Origin: an uncultured Microbacterium sp.
GTDB lineage: Bacteria > Actinomycetota > Actinomycetes > Actinomycetales > Microbacteriaceae
Length of the DNA stretch: 64,000 nucleotides
Assembly: GCF_945952435.1 (NCBI RefSeq)
Contig: NZ_CAMFHZ010000011.1
Location: forward strand, 40,168 to 104,167
Direction: 5' to 3'
Numbering within the stretch: the stretch's first letter is position 1; every line of letters begins with the position of its first letter. Positions 59,661 to 64,000 of the stretch are shown one piece after another. The notes under the pieces are model-generated. The model made no database searches. It saw nothing but the letters and a program-made list of their open reading frames with translations, and was not told where the DNA came from. The translations under genes were made by a program, and so were the position numbers.

Positions 59661-60224
59661 TCACTCCGGGTACTGGCCGCGCTTGGTCTGCGGCTTGGGA
59701 AGGCGCATGAACCTCATCTGCAGGGAGCGCATCGCCGCGTACCAGGCGAGGCCCCGCTCGCGCTTGTCCCTGCCGAACTTCGCGTCGATCCGCCGCTTGA
59801 CGCGCACGCCGAGCAGCACCATGTCGAGCACAGACACGGCGAGGTACGCCCACAGCGCGATGAAGGCCCAGTAGGCCACGAGCGTGTTCGGGATGAGCGA
59901 GACGATGATCACCACGACCATGAGGGCCATGACCCACTCGCTGAGGTGCCAGCCGGCGTCGACGTAGTCGCGCACGTAGCGGCGCTGGGGGCCGCGGTCC
60001 CGCACCGGGAGGTACTTCTCCTCGCCGTTCGCCATGCCGACGCGCTGACGCTCCTGACGCGCGCGCAGATCGGCGCGGGCCTGCGCCTTCGCCTCCTTCG
60101 TGTCGGGCACGAGCGGGCGGCGCCGGGCCGCTTCCTGCTCGGCACGCGTCGGCGTGCGGTGCCCCTTGCCGGACGCGGCCTCGGCGGAGGAGTCGTTGGT
60201 CGACGGGGGAGGAGTGCTGGGCAC
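59661..60224 (-). CDS. DUF3043 membrane protein
   Basis: 187 residues. A long, highly charged cytosolic N-terminus (TRAEQEAARRRPLVPDTKEAK and following basic helix) and the family motif PVRDRGPQRRYVRDYVD. Two transmembrane helices follow (VMALMVVVIIVSLIPNTLVAYWAF, LWAYLAVSVLDMVLLG), then a basic tail. Conserved in actinobacteria, with no known function. GTG at 60224 with AGGAG. Divergent from the M20 peptidase gene. Confidence 0.9.
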   Translation of the reverse strand: MPSTPPPSTNDSSAEAASGKGHRTPTRAEQEAARRRPLVPDTKEAKAQARADLRARQERQRVGMANGEEKYLPVRDRGPQRRYVRDYVDAGWHLSEWVMALMVVVIIVSLIPNTLVAYWAFIALWAYLAVSVLDMVLLGVRVKRRIDAKFGRDKRERGLAWYAAMRSLQMRFMRLPKPQTKRGQYPE

Positions 60225-60264
60225 GGAGGCTCCTGGATTCGGGAGGGAGGAACGGGTGTTTCTC

Positions 60265-60270
60265 TAAGAT
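60265..60270 (+). promoter_or_regulatory. -10 box (TAAGAT), leaderless M20 dipeptidase gene
   Basis: TAAGAT, TACTCGC, ATG at 60278. There is no purine-rich ribosome binding site. Confidence 0.6.
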
Positions 60271-60277
60271 TACTCGC

Positions 60278-61693
60278 ATGACTTCTCCTTCCTCCTCGGT
60301 CACCGCCTCCGCCGATCGCGAAGCGGCCGTCGCCGACGCCGTCGCGCAGGGCATCCCCTCCGCGCTGAGCGATCTCGGCCACCTCGTGCGCATCCCCGGG
60401 ATCGCCTGGCCCGCGTTCGACCAGAGCCAGCTCGAACGCAGCGCCGAGGCGGTCGCCGCCCTCGCCGAGGGCACCGGTGTGTTCGACAGCGTGCGCGTCC
60501 TGCGGGCAGACATCCCCGGCACGGAGGAGAAGGGACAACCCGCGGTCCTCGCGACGAGGGCGGCGCGCCACGGCCGTCCGACGATCCTGCTCTACGCGCA
60601 CCACGACGTGCAGCCCCCCGGCTCGGACGAGCTGTGGGACACGCCGCCGTTCGAGCCGACGGTGCGTGACGGCCGGCTCTACGGGCGTGGCGCGGCGGAC
60701 GACAAGGCGGGGATCATGGCGCACATCGGCGCCGTCCGTGCGGTCGCGGAGGCGATCGGCGACGACCTCGACCTCGGCATCGCGATGTTCATCGAGGGGG
60801 AGGAGGAGTACGGATCGCGCTCCTTCGGTCAGTTCCTGAAGGACAACGAGGAAGCCCTCCGCGCGGACGCGATCGTCGTCGCGGACTCGGGCAACTGGGA
60901 CGCGCAGACTCCAGGACTCACGGTCTCCCTCCGCGGAGCGGTGCGGTTCACGCTCACCGTGCGCACGCTCGCGCACGCCTCGCACTCCGGAATGTTCGGC
61001 GGCGCGGTCCCCGACGCGATGCTCGCCACGATCCGCCTGCTGGACTCGCTCTGGGACGAGAACGGCTCCGTCGCCGTCGAGGGCCTGCACGTGCGCGACG
61101 CAGCGACTCCCGAGTACACCGAGGAGACGCTGCGCGACGAAGCAGGACTCCTGCCGGGGGTGACCCCGATCGGGGACGGGACGATCCTCAGCCGGATCTG
61201 GAACAAGCCGACAGTCACCGTGATCGGCATCGATGCGACCTCGGTCGCCGAGGCGTCCAACACCCTGGCGCCGGAGACCACCGTGGTCCTCAGCTGCCGG
61301 ATCGCTCCCGGTCAGAGCGCTCAGGACGCCTACGACGCGCTCGAGGCGCACCTGCGCGCCCATGCGCCGTTCGGCGCGGAGCTCACGTTCTCCGACCTCG
61401 ACCTCGGCAACCCCTTCCTGGTCGACACGTCCGGTTGGGCGGTCGGCATGGTCCGCGGCGCGATGGCGGACGGCTACGGCAAGGACCCGGTGGACCTCGG
61501 GATCGGCGGATCGATCCCGTTCATCGCGGATCTGGTCGAGACCTTCCCCGCCGCGCAGATCCTCGTGACCGGCGTCGAGGATCCGCACGCCAGGGCGCAC
61601 AGCCCGAACGAGTCCCTGCACCTGGACACGTTCCGTCACGCGATCGCCACCGAGGCGCTCCTGCTCGCGCGCATGAACGAGGTCGCGCGATAA
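60278..61693 (+). CDS. M20-family dipeptidase/metallopeptidase
   Basis: 471 residues. Cytosolic zinc peptidase. Metal ligands: LLYAHHDVQPPG, GRGAADDKAGIMAH, the catalytic EGEEEYGSRS, and a late histidine in HARAHSPNESLHL. An internal dimerisation domain lies between about 200 and 330. The substrate is a dipeptide or similar small amide; the family includes carnosine- and Cys-Gly-dipeptidases, so the exact substrate is open. Confidence 0.92.
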   Translation: MTSPSSSVTASADREAAVADAVAQGIPSALSDLGHLVRIPGIAWPAFDQSQLERSAEAVAALAEGTGVFDSVRVLRADIPGTEEKGQPAVLATRAARHGRPTILLYAHHDVQPPGSDELWDTPPFEPTVRDGRLYGRGAADDKAGIMAHIGAVRAVAEAIGDDLDLGIAMFIEGEEEYGSRSFGQFLKDNEEALRADAIVVADSGNWDAQTPGLTVSLRGAVRFTLTVRTLAHASHSGMFGGAVPDAMLATIRLLDSLWDENGSVAVEGLHVRDAATPEYTEETLRDEAGLLPGVTPIGDGTILSRIWNKPTVTVIGIDATSVAEASNTLAPETTVVLSCRIAPGQSAQDAYDALEAHLRAHAPFGAELTFSDLDLGNPFLVDTSGWAVGMVRGAMADGYGKDPVDLGIGGSIPFIADLVETFPAAQILVTGVEDPHARAHSPNESLHLDTFRHAIATEALLLARMNEVAR

Positions 61694-61742
61694 CGATGTG
61701 ATGCCACCCCCCGGCGCGGGACGCCGGGGGAGTGCGCGGCGG

Positions 61743-61748
61743 TAGACT
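61743..61748 (+). promoter_or_regulatory. -10 box (TAGACT) for erpA
   Basis: TAGACT lies 46 bases before the ATG at 61794, which has AAGGAG as ribosome binding site. Confidence 0.5.
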
Positions 61749-61793
61749 CGGAAGGACGGAACCCGCGCCAGCGCGGCCGATCCAAGGAGCGAT

Positions 61794-62156
61794 ATGAGCG
61801 ACATCACCCTCACCCCCGAGACCGCCGCCGCGCACGGCGTGAAGCTCACCGACGCCGCAGCGGCGAAAGTGAAGAGCCTGCTGGAGCAGGAGGGCCGTGA
61901 CGACCTGCGTCTGCGCGTCGCCGTGCAGCCCGGCGGCTGCTCCGGCCTGATCTACCAGCTCTACTTCGACGAGCGCTACCTCGAGGGCGACGAGACGGTC
62001 GATTTCGACGGCGTCGAGGTCATCGTCGACAACATGAGCGTGCCCTACCTGGACGGCGCGTCGATCGACTTCAAGGACACCATCTCCGAGCAGGGATTCA
62101 CGATCGACAACCCCAACGCGTCGGGCTCCTGCGCGTGCGGCGACAGCTTCCACTGA
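61794..62156 (+). CDS. erpA: Iron-sulfur cluster insertion protein ErpA (A-type carrier)
   Basis: 120 residues. Carries [2Fe-2S] or [4Fe-4S] clusters to apoproteins. The three conserved cysteines are in GGCSGL and GSCACGDSFH. The A-type core LTDAAAAKVKSLLEQEGRD is also seen. ATG 61794 with AAGGAG. It sits just upstream of the cytochrome oxidase genes, a common actinobacterial arrangement. Confidence 0.95.
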   Translation: MSDITLTPETAAAHGVKLTDAAAAKVKSLLEQEGRDDLRLRVAVQPGGCSGLIYQLYFDERYLEGDETVDFDGVEVIVDNMSVPYLDGASIDFKDTISEQGFTIDNPNASGSCACGDSFH

Positions 62157-62248
62157 CCTCCGCCGAACGCTGGAAATACCCGTCTCCGAACCCTCTCGCC
62201 CGCACGCCGAACCTGCGTGCCTGGCGTGAATCGGGTGTGAGGTTGCCC

Positions 62249-62254
62249 TAGACT
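62249..62254 (+). promoter_or_regulatory. -10 box (TAGACT) for ctaC-ctaD
   Basis: TAGACT about 36 bases before the ctaC GTG; AAAGGTG serves as ribosome binding site. It probably drives ctaC and ctaD. Confidence 0.55.
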
Positions 62255-62289
62255 GGGGTTGCCCATGTCCGTGATCTGAAAGGTGCATC

Positions 62290-63192
62290 GTGCCCTCGAA
62301 ACGCCGCCTTCGTTGGGCCGCACTCCCTCTGGGAGTCGCGGCAGCCGTGGCCCTCGCAGGATGCTCTCCCACAGAGCTCCACGGCTTCCTCCCGGGCTTC
62401 GTCGCGGACGGCACGCCGGCCACCAACCAGACGGATCGCGTCGCCGCACTGTGGGTCAACTCCTGGATCGTGCTCCTCGTCGTCGGCATCATCACCTGGG
62501 GTCTGATGGGCTGGGCGGCCATCGCCTACCGGCGCCGCAAGGGTCAGACCGGTCTGCCCGTGCAGCTGCGGTACAACATGCCGATCGAGATCTTCTACAC
62601 GATCGTGCCGCTGATCCTCATCTTCGGGATGTTCGCCTTCACGGCGCGCGATCAGAACATCATCGAGACGCAGTACGACAAGCCCGACGTGTCGATCACG
62701 GCCATCGGCAAGCAGTGGGCCTGGGACTTCCAGTACGACGGCACGCAGAAGGACAACTCCGACGCGGTCTGGACCATGGGCGTGCAGGCGCAGCCCGACA
62801 AGGCCGGCAACATCGACCAGAGCGCGCTCCCGACGCTCTACCTGCCCGTGAACAAGAAGGTGCACATCACGCTGCAGTCGCGTGACGTCATCCACTCCTT
62901 CTGGATCATCGACTTCCTCTACAAGAAGGACATGTACATCGGGAAGGACAACTCCTGGTCCTTCACGCCGACCCGCGAGGGCACCTATCAGGGCAAGTGC
63001 GCGGAGCTCTGCGGCGAGTACCACTCGATGATGCTCTTCAACGTGAAGGTCGTCAGCGACGCGGAGTACCAGACGTACCTCACGAAGCTGCACGACGAGG
63101 GCAACACGGGCGACATCACGAACGCCTACGACCGCCTCAACAACCTTCCCGGCACCACCGGGAAGAACGAGACCGAACCGGAAGCGAAGTAA
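62290..63192 (+). CDS. ctaC: Cytochrome c oxidase subunit II
   Basis: 300 residues. Receives electrons at the CuA centre of the aa3 oxidase. Lipoprotein signal with lipobox LAGC (Cys near residue 22), two transmembrane helices, and a periplasmic cupredoxin domain with CuA ligands in [12 protein letters not shown] and an upstream histidine (RDVIHSFWI). GTG 62290. It needs LspA, encoded at 46333, for lipoprotein processing. ctaD follows after five bases. Confidence 0.96.
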   Translation: MPSKRRLRWAALPLGVAAAVALAGCSPTELHGFLPGFVADGTPATNQTDRVAALWVNSWIVLLVVGIITWGLMGWAAIAYRRRKGQTGLPVQLRYNMPIEIFYTIVPLILIFGMFAFTARDQNIIETQYDKPDVSITAIGKQWAWDFQYDGTQKDNSDAVWTMGVQAQPDKAGNIDQSALPTLYLPVNKKVHITLQSRDVIHSFWIIDFLYKKDMYIGKDNSWSFTPTREGTYQGKCAELCGEYHSMMLFNVKVVSDAEYQTYLTKLHDEGNTGDITNAYDRLNNLPGTTGKNETEPEAK

Positions 63193-63197
63193 TCAGA

Positions 63198-64000
63198 ATG
63201 ACGAGCACTCTTCCCGGGACCTCGGAGGCCGGAGCCCGCCCCACGACGATCCCGCCGCGGCAGGCGGCGCTGCTCAGCTCGACCCGCGTCGAGCAGAAGG
63301 GCAACATCGTCGTCAAGTGGATCACCTCCACCGACCACAAGACGATCGGGTACATGTACCTCATCGCCTCGGTGATGTTCTTCCTCCTCGGCGGCGTGAT
63401 GGCGCTCATCATCCGCGCAGAGCTGTTCTCTCCGGGCATGCAGATCGTGCCGACCAAGGAGCAGTACAACCAGCTCTTCACGATGCACGGCACGATCATG
63501 CTGCTCATGTTCGCGACGCCGTTGTTCGCGGGTTTCGCGAACGCGATCCTGCCGCTGCAGATCGGCGCGCCCGACGTCGCGTTCCCGCGTCTGAACGCCT
63601 TCGCGTTCTGGCTGTTCCTCTTCGGCTCGACGATCGCGGTCGCCGGATTCCTCACCCCGCAGGGCGCCGCCTCCTTCGGCTGGTTCGCGTACCAGCCGCT
63701 CGCGAGCGCCTCGTTCACGCCGGGCGCCGGTGGGAACCTCTGGATGATGGGTCTGGGCATCTCCGGCTTCGGAACGATCCTCGGCGCGGTGAACTTCATC
63801 ACCACGATCATCACGATGCGTGCTCCGGGCATGACCATGTGGCGCATGCCGATCTTCTCCTGGAACACCCTCATCACGAGCCTGCTCGTCCTGATGGCGT
63901 TCCCGGTGCTGGCCGCCGCGATGCTGGCCGCCGCCGCCGACCGTATCCTCGGCGCGCACATCTACGACCCCGCCAATGGCGGCGTCCTGCTCTGGCAGCA
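63198..64000 (+). CDS. ctaD: Cytochrome c oxidase subunit I (C-terminus beyond window)
   Basis: First ~267 residues of a ~580-residue membrane protein holding haem a and the haem a3-CuB site. Seen: [28 protein letters not shown] with a haem-ligand histidine, and [17 protein letters not shown]. The reading frame runs off the right edge without a stop. ATG 63198 follows a weak ribosome binding site in the ctaC tail. Catalytic CuB histidines are not yet in view. Confidence 0.96.
   Translation, partial: MTSTLPGTSEAGARPTTIPPRQAALLSSTRVEQKGNIVVKWITSTDHKTIGYMYLIASVMFFLLGGVMALIIRAELFSPGMQIVPTKEQYNQLFTMHGTIMLLMFATPLFAGFANAILPLQIGAPDVAFPRLNAFAFWLFLFGSTIAVAGFLTPQGAASFGWFAYQPLASASFTPGAGGNLWMMGLGISGFGTILGAVNFITTIITMRAPGMTMWRMPIFSWNTLITSLLVLMAFPVLAAAMLAAAADRILGAHIYDPANGGVLLWQ

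Noticed and set aside
1..64000. tRNA, rRNA, CRISPR, insertion sequences, prophage or attachment sites
   Set aside because: No tRNA-like cloverleaf, direct repeat-spacer pattern, transposase or integrase was recognised on either strand.

Overview
The window is a 64 kb piece of a high-GC actinobacterial chromosome. Gene content and order point to Microbacteriaceae, most likely Microbacterium or a close relative. The evidence is the actinobacterial block plsC - aroG - pknL - Rv2175c-like gene - polyprenyl synthase - mraZ/dcw cluster, the sepF/yggT/divIVA tail after ftsZ, a garA-ftsR pair, an imuA'-imuB-dnaE2 mutagenesis cassette, and -10 boxes of the TAGRCT type. The genus is inferred from gene content only. 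I see no rRNA, tRNA, insertion sequence, prophage or CRISPR array. The DNA is almost entirely coding.

Layout. 1-5.05 kb: the SOS mutagenesis operon imuA'-imuB-dnaE2 on the minus strand, cut at the left edge, with a good LexA box. 5.2-6.6 kb: an orphan prepilin peptidase, a 70-residue unknown and a CYTH protein. 6.7-9.7 kb: a three-gene type III polyketide synthase / methyltransferase / flavin monooxygenase operon. 9.8-13.2 kb: lipoamide dehydrogenase facing away from garA-ftsR and a second MerR gene. 13.3-20 kb: an orphan ParA, pyruvate carboxylase, a MinD/EspI-like ATPase with an acidic N-terminus, and peptide deformylase. 20-24 kb: acyl-CoA ligase, acylglycerolphosphate acyltransferase and class II DAHP synthase. 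24-29 kb: PASTA kinase, LysM muralytic protein, Rv2175c-like DNA-binding protein and polyprenyl synthase.

29.2-47.9 kb is the division and cell wall cluster: DUF3040 gene, mraZ, rsmH, ftsL, ftsI, murF, mraY, murD, ftsW, murG, murC, ftsQ, ftsZ, yggS, sepF, yggT, divIVA, lspA and rluD. Genes are tightly packed with many ATGA/GTGA overlaps. murE is not where it would be expected. 47.9-50.4 kb is a TetR-controlled operon of poorly characterised exported and membrane proteins (DUF6230/DUF6114 type). 50.4-64 kb holds housekeeping genes: GNAT, Nudix, dnaE1, a membrane protein, hisD, nrdR, pyrD, DUF3043, an M20 dipeptidase, erpA, and ctaC-ctaD running off the right edge.

Two themes run through the window. 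First, signalling to growth: a PknB/PknL-type kinase, a GarA-like FHA protein beside lipoamide dehydrogenase, and FtsR, whose family controls ftsZ, lie within 32 kb of ftsZ. Second, promoter architecture: at least a dozen genes have a TANNNT hexamer ending 6-7 bases before the start codon, which implies leaderless mRNAs. No entirely new defence or mobile system is visible. The best candidates for unexplored biology are the TetR/DUF6230/DUF6114/Pro-rich operon, the type III PKS operon, and the missing murE.
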